64,000 nt of DNA, taken from contig NZ_JADEXZ010000021.1 in NCBI RefSeq assembly GCF_015206815.1, positions 1 to 64,000 on the forward strand, given 5' to 3'. Each line of letters begins with the position of its first letter. Position 1 is the stretch's first letter. Under the pieces are notes generated by a model. It searched no databases. It was not told the DNA's origin and worked only from the letters and a program-made list of their open reading frames with translations. Shown in pieces: positions 8,775 to 17,684 of this stretch. A program made the translations under genes and the position numbers. This DNA is from Fortiea sp. LEGE XX443 (GTDB lineage: Bacteria; Cyanobacteriota; Cyanobacteriia; Cyanobacteriales; Nostocaceae).

Positions 8775-10868
8775 TTAGGTGATACCAAAAACGATCACCA
8801 AGCCTAAAACTGCGCCAAAGACAATCAAGGCATAGAATTGAACGCGACCGTTTTCTAGATATTTCAGCCCTTCACCACTGACGAGGGTGAAAAAGCCTGT
8901 GAGGTTAACAGCACCATCAACCACGCGGAAGTCAACTTCCAAGACTTGTCTAGCTATACGACGCAAGCCCAGGACGAAGACGCGATGGTAAATGTCGTCA
9001 AAATACCACTTGTTGAGGGATAGTTCGTACAGGGGTTTGATTTTTGATGCGATCGCGGCTGGGTCAATCTTACCGCGTAAGTACATCAAGGAAGCCAAGG
9101 TGATCCCAATTAAGGAAATCCCCACTGAAGCCCCCGCCATAATATAAAATTCCGTCGGGTTGAACTCAGCGGCTTTTTCTAGAACTTCGGTAAGGGTTTC
9201 GTTGGGCGAGTAAATAAACTCCTCGAAATAGTTGACGAAGGGAGTTCCTACCAAACCAATCAAAATCGAAGGTACAGCCAAAACGACCAAGGGCAAAGTC
9301 ATTGTCAACGGTGATTCATGGGGAGAATCGCTGTGATGTCCGTGGGAACCATGATGATCACCAGTTGCAGCTAGTTCACCGTGTTTCATTGCCCCAGGGC
9401 CAAAAGTCGGGGCTGGTTCTTCGGCTTGTAATTCCAGGATGATTGTAGCTGCTTTCTTGAGTTTGTCCTTGATTTTGTCGTCATTACCTCGGAATTTGCC
9501 TTCAAATGTCATGAAATACATTCTGAACATATAAAAAGCCGTAATTCCAGCAGTTAGCCAGCCAATTATCCACAGAAATGGATTTGCCTCGAATGCCTTG
9601 CCGAGAATTTCATCTTTTGACCAGAAGCCAGCAAAAGGAGGCATACCGGAAATTGCCAAGCAGCCAATCAAGAAGGTAGTGGCTGTGATTGGCATATATT
9701 TCCGTAGTTTCCCCATCAACCGCATATCCTGGGCTAAAGCGGGGTCATGACCGACGACTCCTTCCATGCCGTGAATCACGGAACCGGAACCCAAGAACAG
9801 CATCGCCTTGAAATAGGCGTGGGTCATCAGGTGAAACAAACCTGCACTGTAAGCCCCTACTCCCATTGCCATCACCATGTAACCCAATTGGGAGATGGTG
9901 GAGTAAGCCAAGCCCTTTTTGATGTCATTTTGCGTAATCGCAATGCTTGCCCCCAAAAATGCCGTAAATGCCCCAGTAAAGGCAATCACGTTCATAGCGG
10001 CTGGGACGTGTTCAAACACCGGGTACATGCGGGCAATTAGGAACACACCGGCAGCCACCATTGTTGCAGCGTGGATTAAGGCAGAAATTGGGGTGGGGCC
10101 TTCCATCGCGTCTGGTAGCCAGACGTGCAGAGGGAATTGGGCTGATTTGGCAACTGGGCCGAGGAAAACTAAAATTGCAAACAAGACGGCAAGGAAATTG
10201 CTCACTGTCCCTGATTGCACCAGTTGAGCGAGGCGATCGCCCATCACACCAAAATCAAAGCTGCCTGTTGCCCAGTACAGCCCCAAAATGCCCAGTAACA
10301 AGCCAAAGTCACCGACGCGGTTGGTCACAAATGCTTTTTGACAGGCATCTGCTGCCGACTTGCGATCGTACCAAAACCCGACCAGCAAGTAGGAACACAT
10401 CCCGACCAATTCCCAGAATATATAAATCTGCACTAAGTTGGGGCTAATTACCAGACCCAACATTGAAGAGCCGAACAAGCTGAGATAAGCGTAAAATCTG
10501 ACATATCCTGGATCATGAGCCATGTAGCCATCAGTGTAAACCATGACTAAAAAGGCTACAGTTGTCACAATTACCAGCATTAAGGCTGTCAGATGGTCAA
10601 TAGTGTAGCCCATGCTCAGGTGGAAATTTCCTGCTGCTGCCCATTCCAACGTACGGAGATAGGTTGGGTGTCCTTGAATTTGACTCCACAGCAAAGCCAA
10701 CGACAAGCCCATCGCTGCTCCCATCAAGGAGATAATCAGCACAGCGTTCAGCTGTCGCAGGCGGTTAGTCACCTGATTTATCGAGATTAATCCCAAACCG
10801 ACCAGCATTGCCCCTAAAAGAGGGAAAACCGGGATCAGCCAGGCATATTCATAGATTGCTTCCATCAC
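8775..10868 (-). CDS. ndhF: NAD(P)H-quinone oxidoreductase subunit 5 (NdhF1)
   Basis: NdhF is the distal antiporter-like proton-pumping subunit of NDH-1 with a long lateral helix. The 697 residues include FWELVGMCSYLLVGFW (channel Glu), QFPLHVWLPDAMEGPTP followed by ISALIHAATMVAAGVFLIAR, and KGLAYSTISQLGYMV. A cytosolic loop around residue 500 is His-rich (HGSHGHHSDSPHES). The C-terminal region (IKPLYELSLNKWYFDDIYHR) matches the lateral-helix and final-helix part of NdhF1 and not that of the CO2-uptake NdhF3/F4 forms, judged from memory. The start MMEAIYEYAWLIPVFPLLGA is normal for the family. The upstream gap to the thioredoxin gene is 230 bases. Confidence 0.95.
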   Translation of the reverse strand: MMEAIYEYAWLIPVFPLLGAMLVGLGLISINQVTNRLRQLNAVLIISLMGAAMGLSLALLWSQIQGHPTYLRTLEWAAAGNFHLSMGYTIDHLTALMLVIVTTVAFLVMVYTDGYMAHDPGYVRFYAYLSLFGSSMLGLVISPNLVQIYIFWELVGMCSYLLVGFWYDRKSAADACQKAFVTNRVGDFGLLLGILGLYWATGSFDFGVMGDRLAQLVQSGTVSNFLAVLFAILVFLGPVAKSAQFPLHVWLPDAMEGPTPISALIHAATMVAAGVFLIARMYPVFEHVPAAMNVIAFTGAFTAFLGASIAITQNDIKKGLAYSTISQLGYMVMAMGVGAYSAGLFHLMTHAYFKAMLFLGSGSVIHGMEGVVGHDPALAQDMRLMGKLRKYMPITATTFLIGCLAISGMPPFAGFWSKDEILGKAFEANPFLWIIGWLTAGITAFYMFRMYFMTFEGKFRGNDDKIKDKLKKAATIILELQAEEPAPTFGPGAMKHGELAATGDHHGSHGHHSDSPHESPLTMTLPLVVLAVPSILIGLVGTPFVNYFEEFIYSPNETLTEVLEKAAEFNPTEFYIMAGASVGISLIGITLASLMYLRGKIDPAAIASKIKPLYELSLNKWYFDDIYHRVFVLGLRRIARQVLEVDFRVVDGAVNLTGFFTLVSGEGLKYLENGRVQFYALIVFGAVLGLVIVFGIT

Positions 10869-11100
10869 TGACGCGTAATTTTAGAATTCTTGACTAGCTT
10901 AGGACAGTTTTGCGGCGGCTGTCCTCCGCAAGCAACTGTCCAGGTCGGAACTGTTAATAATTGTGACACACACCCTTGATGATAAAATACCCCACCCAAA
11001 GATGATTAGGTAGGGTAATTAAGCATGGTTTTAGATTTGCCCTTAGTCAAGAGTCCATAATTCACAAAAATAATTCTCAACTATTGACAAATGACTTTTA

Positions 11101-11487
11101 TCATGCTGATTGACATTCTAAATCTGCTGTTTGTACGTGATTGTATGTTTTAGAACAATTGGTGTAGGTGAGCTTGATTTCTTCTAACGCCAGACGTAAA
11201 TCGTCTCTGCCACGAAAACCTTCTAGGCGATGTCGGATAATCCCGTTTTCTACTAAAAGTAAAGTGGGTAGAGACTTTAGACGATAAGTGTTAGATAGTT
11301 TGAAGTTCTCATCAGCATTAACTCCAACTAATTTAATTTGCTCTCCGCATTGAGATTTAAATTGCAATAATAAAGGGTGAATAATGCGGCACAAGCCACA
11401 CCAAGGTGCTTCAAAATTAACTAAAACAGGTACTGGAGATTCTAAAACTTCTTGAGTAAATGTCCGCTCACTAACCAACAACACCAT
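11101..11487 (-). CDS. Thioredoxin-like protein with WCGLC active site
   Basis: This 128-residue thioredoxin-fold protein carries WCGLC (C30, C33) in place of the usual WCGPC, followed by the regular KLVGVNADEN and the cis-Pro segment LKSLPTLLLVENG. Thioredoxins with this changed motif form a cyanobacterial group (TrxC type), as I recall, whose redox potential and partners differ from TrxM. A 20-residue C-terminal tail after the fold ends CSKTYNHVQTADLECQSA and contributes two more Cys. It lies upstream of and on the same strand as ndhF but 230 bases away, so cotranscription is uncertain. Confidence 0.85.
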   Translation of the reverse strand: MVLLVSERTFTQEVLESPVPVLVNFEAPWCGLCRIIHPLLLQFKSQCGEQIKLVGVNADENFKLSNTYRLKSLPTLLLVENGIIRHRLEGFRGRDDLRLALEEIKLTYTNCSKTYNHVQTADLECQSA

Positions 11488-11886
11488 GATGCCTCAAAAA
11501 TTATAGGGTTTTATTATCAAACTAGCTATCAGCAGGGAGAATTGGCAAACCAGTCAGTACAGATAGAAGTATTCACGATCAAGATGATTACACAACTACT
11601 TCCGCTTTGATTTTAACTCTGACAAAAAAGCCAGCGCGACCATCATGGTGGCTTTTTAATTTTTTAACTCCAGATTGCCGCTGCTATGGAGAGCGTTGAG
11701 AATGCTGTGCCATAAAATCCCCAACCAAGGCATTTGACCAGCCACTTACCACTATAAATATTAGACTGGCGGAGCTTACCCCCACTGACAACTACTTGAA
11801 TTGATCCTACATTGATTCGGTAGCACTTGATAAGTAGAAATTTTCATTTATTCGGATTTTTTGTTGATAGTGGGGATCAGCAAAAC
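11488..11886. other. Intergenic region with AT-flanked hairpin
   Basis: A hairpin at 11625-11657 pairs AAAAAGCCA with TGGCTTTTT and has an inner ACCAT/ATGGT pairing; a T-rich run follows on the plus strand. It would work as a terminator in either direction, but no plus-strand gene ends before it. The remaining sequence to 11886 has no coding frame. An unannotated small RNA ending at this hairpin is possible but not supported further. Confidence 0.4.
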
Positions 11887-12609
11887 TCACCATCCCATAT
11901 TACTAGTTGCTGCCATTAACAAGGGATGTGACCACCACAGCAGCGCCACAAAAATTGCTACTCCTAAATAAGCAGGACGGAAAAATTCCTGCCATTTGAT
12001 AGATTGACGACCATCAATAATTGCTTTAAAGGGAATGATAGAAGTTCTTTGTTTCACGAGTTCAAAGGCTTCTCCATAGCGTTGTGCCAAACGGCGATCG
12101 CCATGCCAAACTCCAAATAAGTGGTGTAAAACCAATCCCAGGGAAGTTACCAAGGTAAAGCTAGTACCTAACCAGAGACTATGGGCTATACACCAAATAA
12201 TTTGACCTACCATTTGGGGATGACGGGTAATCCGCATAATCCCCGTTTCGTACAGATGGACTTGGGGCTTTTGAATAGCAGCAATTTCTAGTAGATTGAA
12301 GGTGGCAGGATACAAAAACACAAATGAAATTGCTGACAACACCCAAACTATAGCCTTGACCCCTGGCAAACTCTGTACCTGCCAAATTTGCCAGCCATCA
12401 TAGCGGTGGTTAAAAAAGTAAATAATTAGGATGACAGCCAAAGGTAAACTAACTAATGCAAACAAAATGCGATAAAGCCTCGCGCCTATGTGCTTTTCAG
12501 CCAATGGACGTAGAGCAGCCCCGCCACTGTGGGCGATCGCAAAAGCAATTTGTAACCCCAACATGACAAAATGACTGGGAGTAAACCAAGGATTTGGCAT
12601 TGTAGACAT
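11887..12609 (-). CDS. NnrU family membrane protein (zeta-carotene isomerase-like)
   Basis: This 240-residue integral membrane protein has about six or seven helices. The motifs HSGGAALRP near the N-terminus and MRITRHPQMVGQIIWCIAHSLW in the middle are the conserved His-containing segments of the NnrU family. Plant 15-cis-zeta-carotene isomerase (Z-ISO) belongs to the same superfamily and uses such His residues to bind haem, so a carotenoid isomerase role is possible but not shown. The gene is divergent from rbcR with 211 bases between. The first ATG gives MSTMPNPWFTPSHF; MPNPW (three codons on) is an alternative start. Confidence 0.8.
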   Translation of the reverse strand: MSTMPNPWFTPSHFVMLGLQIAFAIAHSGGAALRPLAEKHIGARLYRILFALVSLPLAVILIIYFFNHRYDGWQIWQVQSLPGVKAIVWVLSAISFVFLYPATFNLLEIAAIQKPQVHLYETGIMRITRHPQMVGQIIWCIAHSLWLGTSFTLVTSLGLVLHHLFGVWHGDRRLAQRYGEAFELVKQRTSIIPFKAIIDGRQSIKWQEFFRPAYLGVAIFVALLWWSHPLLMAATSNMGW

Positions 12610-12820
12610 GGGTGAAGTTATTTAAACAAAAGTTAATCCAGTACAACCAATAACACAAAGTATTCAACAGGGGACTTGAGTAAAGATGCTGTAGTACTTT
12701 CTTTTTTGAGTCAAGTCTCCAAGTTTTAAGATGCAATAAATCATTTCTTACTTCCATCCAAGTAGTGAAATCTGATTTATTGCTAAAACTGCTCCTTTCA
12801 AAGTTTGTGGGTTGAGCCTT

Positions 12821-13834
12821 ATGTCTGACCTTCCTTTCACTTTAGATCAGTTACGTATTCTGAAAGCGATCGCTGTAGAAGGGAGCTTCAAGCGCGCTGC
12901 TGATAGTCTCTACGTCTCCCAACCTGCCGTTAGTTTACAAGTCCAAAACCTCGAACGGCAGCTGGATGTCCCCCTATTCGACCGTGGTGGACGTCGCGCA
13001 CAATTAACTGAAGCAGGGCATCTACTTTTAAGTTACGGTGAAAAAATTCTTAGTCTGTGTCAAGAAACCTGTCGAGCCATTGAGGATCTACAAAATCTCC
13101 AAGGCGGTACTTTGATCGTCGGTGCTTCTCAAACTACTGGTACTTATCTATTGCCGAGAATGATTGGCATATTCCGGCAAAAATATCCAGATGTCGCGGT
13201 TCAACTGCACGTTCACTCGACTCGCCGGACTGCTTGGAGTGTAGCTAACGGACAAGTCGATTTGGCAATCATCGGTGGTGAAATTCCCGGAGAATTAGCA
13301 GAATCTTTGGAAATTATTCCTTACGCTGAAGATGAACTGGCGCTGATTCTACCAGTGTTTCATCCCTTTGCTAAACTTGAAACAATTCAAAAAGAAGACC
13401 TATATAAATTACAATTCATTGCTTTAGATTCTCAATCAACTATTCGCAAAGTCATCGATCAAGTATTAGCACGCTGCGAGATTGATACTAGGCGTTTTAA
13501 GGTGGAAATGGAACTAAATTCGATAGAGGCTATCAAAAATGCTGTGCAATCAGGTTTAGGCGCTGCCTTTGTTTCAACCTCGGCGATCGCTAAAGAATTA
13601 CAAATGGGTGTACTCCACTGTTCCCCCATTGAAGGCGTGATCGTCAAACGAACACTATGGCTGATTTTTAATCCCAATCGCTATAGATCCAAAGCAGCAG
13701 AAGCATTTAGCCAGGAAATTTTACCGCAGTTTGCTACTCCGGGATGGAACCAAGACCTGATAAAATTGTCCCAAAAAAAGCTAGTAGTAAATACATTAGA
13801 TGTAGCAACACCCAGTTCCTCTGACGAAAGCTAA
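12821..13834 (+). CDS. rbcR: LysR-type regulator RbcR/Ycf30
   Basis: RbcR is the LysR-family activator of Rubisco and carbon-fixation genes in cyanobacteria and of plastids (Ycf30). The winged helix-turn-helix is at residues 5-65 ([20 protein letters not shown], then [33 protein letters not shown]). A periplasmic-binding-like effector domain follows ([40 protein letters not shown]). A TTG codon at 12812 is in frame, but the ATG at 12821 gives the normal family N-terminus [11 protein letters not shown] and is preferred. Location near ndhF/ndhD agrees with the arrangement I recall from Anabaena. Confidence 0.88.
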   Translation: MSDLPFTLDQLRILKAIAVEGSFKRAADSLYVSQPAVSLQVQNLERQLDVPLFDRGGRRAQLTEAGHLLLSYGEKILSLCQETCRAIEDLQNLQGGTLIVGASQTTGTYLLPRMIGIFRQKYPDVAVQLHVHSTRRTAWSVANGQVDLAIIGGEIPGELAESLEIIPYAEDELALILPVFHPFAKLETIQKEDLYKLQFIALDSQSTIRKVIDQVLARCEIDTRRFKVEMELNSIEAIKNAVQSGLGAAFVSTSAIAKELQMGVLHCSPIEGVIVKRTLWLIFNPNRYRSKAAEAFSQEILPQFATPGWNQDLIKLSQKKLVVNTLDVATPSSSDES

Positions 13835-13908
13835 TGCTTGTCAATAGTCATTAGTTAGGGGCTACTGGCTATTGACTATTAACGGTGGACTATTGAATCA
13901 AAATTAAT

Positions 13909-15273
13909 ATGGAAGCTTATTGCACTCGTCCACGCTGCCCCCGCCCAAAAAACTATTTTGCCGATTTGGATGATTTGGCCACACTCAAAACAGCGCAGCA
14001 AAAATATTGTGCTACATGCGGTATGCCACTAATCCTAGATGGTAGATATATGTCCACCAAATTACTGGGTCGAGGAGGATTTGCCTCGGCCTTTCTAGCA
14101 CGCGATCGCCGCATTCCCGGAATCCGTGCATGTGTGGTCAAACAGTTCCAACCTGCGGAAAATATCAGTGCAAATCAATTGCGTACAGCACAACAACTGT
14201 TTGAAAGAGAAGCAGATGTCCTAGCAGAAATAGGCAGAGAACATGAACAAATCCCAGAACTATACGCTTTCTTTCAAATAACAGTCACCAGCTTCACACC
14301 GCCAAATCACGAAGAACAATTTTTTTACTTGGTACAAGAATATATTGATGGGCAAACTCTTGAGGAAGAATTAACTCAAAACGGTAAATTTTCGGAAACA
14401 GAAATTTTATACGTGTTGCAGGAAATTCTCAAAATACTCCAGTTTGTCCATGACAAAAACATTATTCATAGAGATATCAAGCCTTCTAATATTATGCGTC
14501 GCCAGGATGGTAAAGTTTTCCTTTTAGATTTTGGCGCAGTTAAGCAAATAACCAATGTAGCATCAGGTACAGTTGCTGCATCCACGGGAATTTATTCAGC
14601 AGGATTTGCACCGCCAGAACAGATGACTGGAAATCAAATATTTCCCTGCACAGATTTATATGCTTTAGCTGTCACTGCTCTTACTTTGCTCACAGGTGAA
14701 CCAGCCACCCAGCTATTCGATCCTCTAATTAACCAGTGGACATGGCGATCGCACGTAACTATCAACCAACACCTAGCTGACGTTTTAGATAAAATGCTTC
14801 TACCTGCTGTCAGTCAACGCTTTCAATCAGCCAATGAGGTACTGGCAGAGCTTTGTGGTCAGCGAATACCCCCAACTTTACTGCCAAAAACGCCACCTCA
14901 ACCGCAGGCAATACAGTCACGTTCCACTTTTTCCACCTGGGAGTTATTAGCAGGATCAGCTTTTAGCGGATTTGAAGGTGCATTGATTGCGATCGCTCTG
15001 TTTAGTTTACTGTCATCACTCATCATCACTTTGAGTATCACAGCCGTAATTTTGGGTTTAATGATTTTTGCTCAAACTAAGCGCTGGATTGAAAAGACAG
15101 ATTTATTAATTATTTCGGCAATTACCTTTGCTATTGTCTTCTTTATCCCTTTCTTACAAGCAGGGCTAGAACTTTCACAATTGGTGATCATAGCAGTTGC
15201 AGCCAGCTTAGTAGCGATCGCATTTACAACAATATTTCGTCTTATATATAAGTTATTATCTCTGATGTTCTAA
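13909..15273 (+). CDS. Ser/Thr protein kinase with N-terminal zinc ribbon and C-terminal membrane segments
   Basis: This is a Hanks-type kinase of 454 residues. C5, C10, C34 and C37 form a possible zinc ribbon before the kinase. The Gly-rich loop is GRGGFAS (54-60), the ATP-binding Lys K78, the catalytic loop HRDIKPSN (187-194) and the Mg loop DFG (207-209); activation segment and APPEQM are intact, so the kinase should be active. Residues 345-454 hold four or so hydrophobic helices, anchoring it to a membrane. The gene lies 74 bases after rbcR and 222 bases before a PstS-like protein on the same strand, which hints at a sensing module. Confidence 0.9.
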   Translation: MEAYCTRPRCPRPKNYFADLDDLATLKTAQQKYCATCGMPLILDGRYMSTKLLGRGGFASAFLARDRRIPGIRACVVKQFQPAENISANQLRTAQQLFEREADVLAEIGREHEQIPELYAFFQITVTSFTPPNHEEQFFYLVQEYIDGQTLEEELTQNGKFSETEILYVLQEILKILQFVHDKNIIHRDIKPSNIMRRQDGKVFLLDFGAVKQITNVASGTVAASTGIYSAGFAPPEQMTGNQIFPCTDLYALAVTALTLLTGEPATQLFDPLINQWTWRSHVTINQHLADVLDKMLLPAVSQRFQSANEVLAELCGQRIPPTLLPKTPPQPQAIQSRSTFSTWELLAGSAFSGFEGALIAIALFSLLSSLIITLSITAVILGLMIFAQTKRWIEKTDLLIISAITFAIVFFIPFLQAGLELSQLVIIAVAASLVAIAFTTIFRLIYKLLSLMF

Positions 15274-15495
15274 ATACAGCTAACTATTTATAGAACTCTT
15301 ATTTGATTGTTGAAAAAAAGTCAGTAAACCTCTACCTCCCTTCTTTTCCATTCTCTATTCCTTCCCTAAACAAGTAATTTCAGGAATCAAATCAGATGGG
15401 CGTGTATCATAACTTCAGATGACTTTTATCTACCAACAGAATCGGAACTAATGAATTGGAGCTTAACCAAAATTTAACCTAGAGTTGCCCACAAA

Positions 15496-16572
15496 ATGAG
15501 AAATTACTTTCAGGGTAAAAAAATCGCAAAGCCAACTATGTCACAGCAAAATAGAACTAATGAAACTAAAGTTTTGGTTCTAACACTAGCAATCACCTTA
15601 GGGCTAGTAGGTGGTTTGTTGTGGTGGTTTTCTAACAGTTATGGCATAAAAGATAGTACTTTTACTAAGATACGGGTAGAAACGCCAAATACAGACACTT
15701 TTTCCCAAGTACCTAATGTTCCCACGGGATTATTTAGCTATGGAGGTAGTACTACCTGGGCTCCCATCCGCCAGCAAGTAGATTCAGCGGTGACAATTGT
15801 CTGGCCCAGATTTCAACTACGTTACACCAATCCGATTGAAGCTGCGCCCGGTTCTAGTACTGGAATTAATATGCTGCTGGGTAATCAGTTAGCTTTTGCT
15901 CAATCGTCACGCGCCCTGAAACCAGAAGAGAATGAAAAGGCAAAACAACTGGGATTTACACTCAAAGCAATTCCAGTAGCAATTGATGGACTGGCGATCG
16001 CTGTTAACCCTAATCTCAACCTTTCTGGGTTAACCCTCGCTCAGGTTAAAGATATCTATACAGGCAAAGTAACTAATTGGGAACAGCTAGGTGGCCCAAA
16101 TTTACCCATAACACCCTATTCTCGTCGCCAAGAAGCAGGCGGAACTGTCGATTTTTTTAATGAGAACGTGTTAGGAGGAGAAAAATTTGGTAGTAATGTA
16201 CAATTTGTCCACAGTACAACTCCAGGTTTAGAAGAAGTAGCGAAAAATCCCGGCGGAATTTATTATGCCTCTGCACCAGAAGTAATTGGACAGTGTAAGG
16301 TCAAACCCTTGCCACTAGGGCGGAAATCTGAAACACTTATTGCACCTTACAAAACACCTTATATTCCGCCAGAAAAATGCCCAGAACAGCGTAATCAACT
16401 TAATACAGAGGCATTTCAAACAGGTGAATATCCTATTACCCGACGTTTATTTGTGATTGTTAAACAAAATGGACAAAGTGATCAGCAAGCCGGAGAAGCT
16501 TACGCCAGTTTATTACTCACCGCTCAAGGTCAAGAATTAATTGCTAAAGCTGGATACGTCAGGCTTCGCTAA
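15496..16572 (+). CDS. PstS-like phosphate-type substrate-binding protein
   Basis: This 358-residue protein has one N-terminal membrane helix (VLVLTLAITLGLVGGLLWWF) and then a PstS-like binding domain: FSYGGSTTWAPIRQQVD, ARSALKPEE-like SSRALKPEE, IPVAIDGLAIAVNPNL, LTLAQVKDIYTGKVTNWEQL and the phosphate-loop-like RRQEAGGTVDFF. It has no lipobox, so it is probably anchored by the helix and faces the periplasm. Two in-frame starts are possible, ATG 15496 or ATG 15538; neither has a clear ribosome binding site. No pst permease or ATPase genes are nearby; instead a membrane kinase precedes it, suggesting a sensing rather than pure transport role. Confidence 0.82.
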   Translation: MRNYFQGKKIAKPTMSQQNRTNETKVLVLTLAITLGLVGGLLWWFSNSYGIKDSTFTKIRVETPNTDTFSQVPNVPTGLFSYGGSTTWAPIRQQVDSAVTIVWPRFQLRYTNPIEAAPGSSTGINMLLGNQLAFAQSSRALKPEENEKAKQLGFTLKAIPVAIDGLAIAVNPNLNLSGLTLAQVKDIYTGKVTNWEQLGGPNLPITPYSRRQEAGGTVDFFNENVLGGEKFGSNVQFVHSTTPGLEEVAKNPGGIYYASAPEVIGQCKVKPLPLGRKSETLIAPYKTPYIPPEKCPEQRNQLNTEAFQTGEYPITRRLFVIVKQNGQSDQQAGEAYASLLLTAQGQELIAKAGYVRLR

Positions 16573-16856
16573 TTAAATTCAGTATCTACTTGCCATTGAC
16601 CAAAACTAGGGTGTGGGGTGTGAAGGCAATACATTTCGGTTAAGGACAAAAACAGGTAAATTGAGTCTTGTACTAAAAAACATGTGCATCTAAATGCAAC
16701 TCAAGGAAGTTGCACCGCATTGGCTCTTAAATTTCTTGGGTTGTCTAGCTTTTATACTCAAAATTAAGAAATAGCATTATCTGAGTTGGTTAAAAGGCGA
16801 TCGCCCACCAATCAATAACTAGAAATTCTTCTGTACGTCTCTGCATAAGGAAAAAA

Positions 16857-17579
16857 TTATTTCCCTAAATCGCTGAAAAATTGGTTATTCATGCGCTCAT
16901 AATGCTGACAAAGATTTTCTAATTGCAGTACATAATCAACGATTGGGTGTCCCAAGGGAGGCTTAATTAAGTTACCTATGTAAGCATAAGCAGTTGCATC
17001 TAAAGTTGTGGGTTGATCTCCCATAAAAAACGGTTTGTCAGCTATAAAATCTGAAAGTGCTTGGAAATCAGCCGTAGTGATTTGATAGATTTCTTGATCA
17101 TTATGACGACCTATGCCGTGATTGAATAGTTGATTGCAAGCGATTTTGTAAACTTCTTCAACAATCGGTTCGCATTCTTCTGCTGGAGCAGCAGCACTCA
17201 GGGTATTCAATAAAACTTCTCGATAAACTTGCCAATTTTCTGGTATTTGATAGCGGATGTAAACTTCGCCCCAGTAGATGTTTTCTTTAATCATCCGCCG
17301 AAAAGCTAAGGAAATGGCTCGTTCAACAGTTGTCAAACCTGCATCCAAGTCTATTCCGGCCTCAGACTTAAACATTTCGATAATTATTGTGGAATCACCT
17401 ATGAGCTTTCCTTGGTAGTCAATAAACGGAATTTTACCTTTGGGGGCTATTGCTAAGTTGAGTGATGTATCGGTTTTATAAGTTAGCTTGGCCATGCGAA
17501 GCCAAGTTTCTAGTTTCATACAGGCTGGACTAAAACTGGGTAGACCCCATAAAGGCGATGCTGTGTATAAGGTAATCAT
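16857..17579 (-). CDS. Glutathione S-transferase family protein
   Basis: The protein is 240 residues from the chosen start MITLYTASPLWGL. It has an N-terminal thioredoxin-like GST domain (KLETWLRMAKLTYKTD, then GKIPFIDYQGKLIGDSTIII, where IPFI and DS are the cis-Pro and glutathione-binding pieces) and an all-helical C-terminal domain ending in FMGDQPTTLDATAYAYIGNL (N-capping box). This arrangement resembles the Tom37/metaxin-like or fax-type GSTs. The frame stays open 27 codons further upstream, but that part overlaps a separate small gene, and the ATG at 17579 sits in an ATGA overlap with that gene's stop, implying translational coupling. Confidence 0.85.
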   Translation of the reverse strand: MITLYTASPLWGLPSFSPACMKLETWLRMAKLTYKTDTSLNLAIAPKGKIPFIDYQGKLIGDSTIIIEMFKSEAGIDLDAGLTTVERAISLAFRRMIKENIYWGEVYIRYQIPENWQVYREVLLNTLSAAAPAEECEPIVEEVYKIACNQLFNHGIGRHNDQEIYQITTADFQALSDFIADKPFFMGDQPTTLDATAYAYIGNLIKPPLGHPIVDYVLQLENLCQHYERMNNQFFSDLGK

Positions 17580-17683
17580 TTCTTGGTACTCAAGATAGTT
17601 GTGAACATCATCAACATCCCGCCAAGGAAAATAAACAGCGCCAATCCGCCAGCTACCCAATCCAGCACATTAGTGTTATCCAT
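17576..17683 (-). CDS. Small single-pass membrane protein, 35 residues
   Basis: This is a short gene in another frame from the GST. The product starts MDNTNVLDWVAGGLALFIFL, continues GGMLMMFTTILSTKK and then stops. It has a hydrophilic acidic N-terminus, one hydrophobic helix of about 21 residues and a basic C-terminal tail, which is the normal shape of small membrane-complex subunits in cyanobacteria. Its ATG lies one base after the stop of the CobA-like gene, and its TGA overlaps the GST ATG (ATGA). Such packing within an operon supports real translation. I do not recognise the family. Confidence 0.65.
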   Translation of the reverse strand: MDNTNVLDWVAGGLALFIFLGGMLMMFTTILSTKK

Positions 17684-17684
17684 T

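Noticed and set aside
11625-11657. Possible small RNA ending in the AAAAAGCCA/TGGCTTTTT hairpin
   Set aside because: No promoter-like sequence or conserved fold upstream could be seen; kept only as a hairpin in the intergenic entry.
12812-12820. TTG start for RbcR
   Set aside because: The ATG three codons later gives the standard [11 protein letters not shown] start.
17579-17660. Longer GST start giving 267 residues
   Set aside because: The extra 27 residues overlap another small gene in a different frame, have no GST character, and the ATG at 17579 gives the normal family N-terminus.
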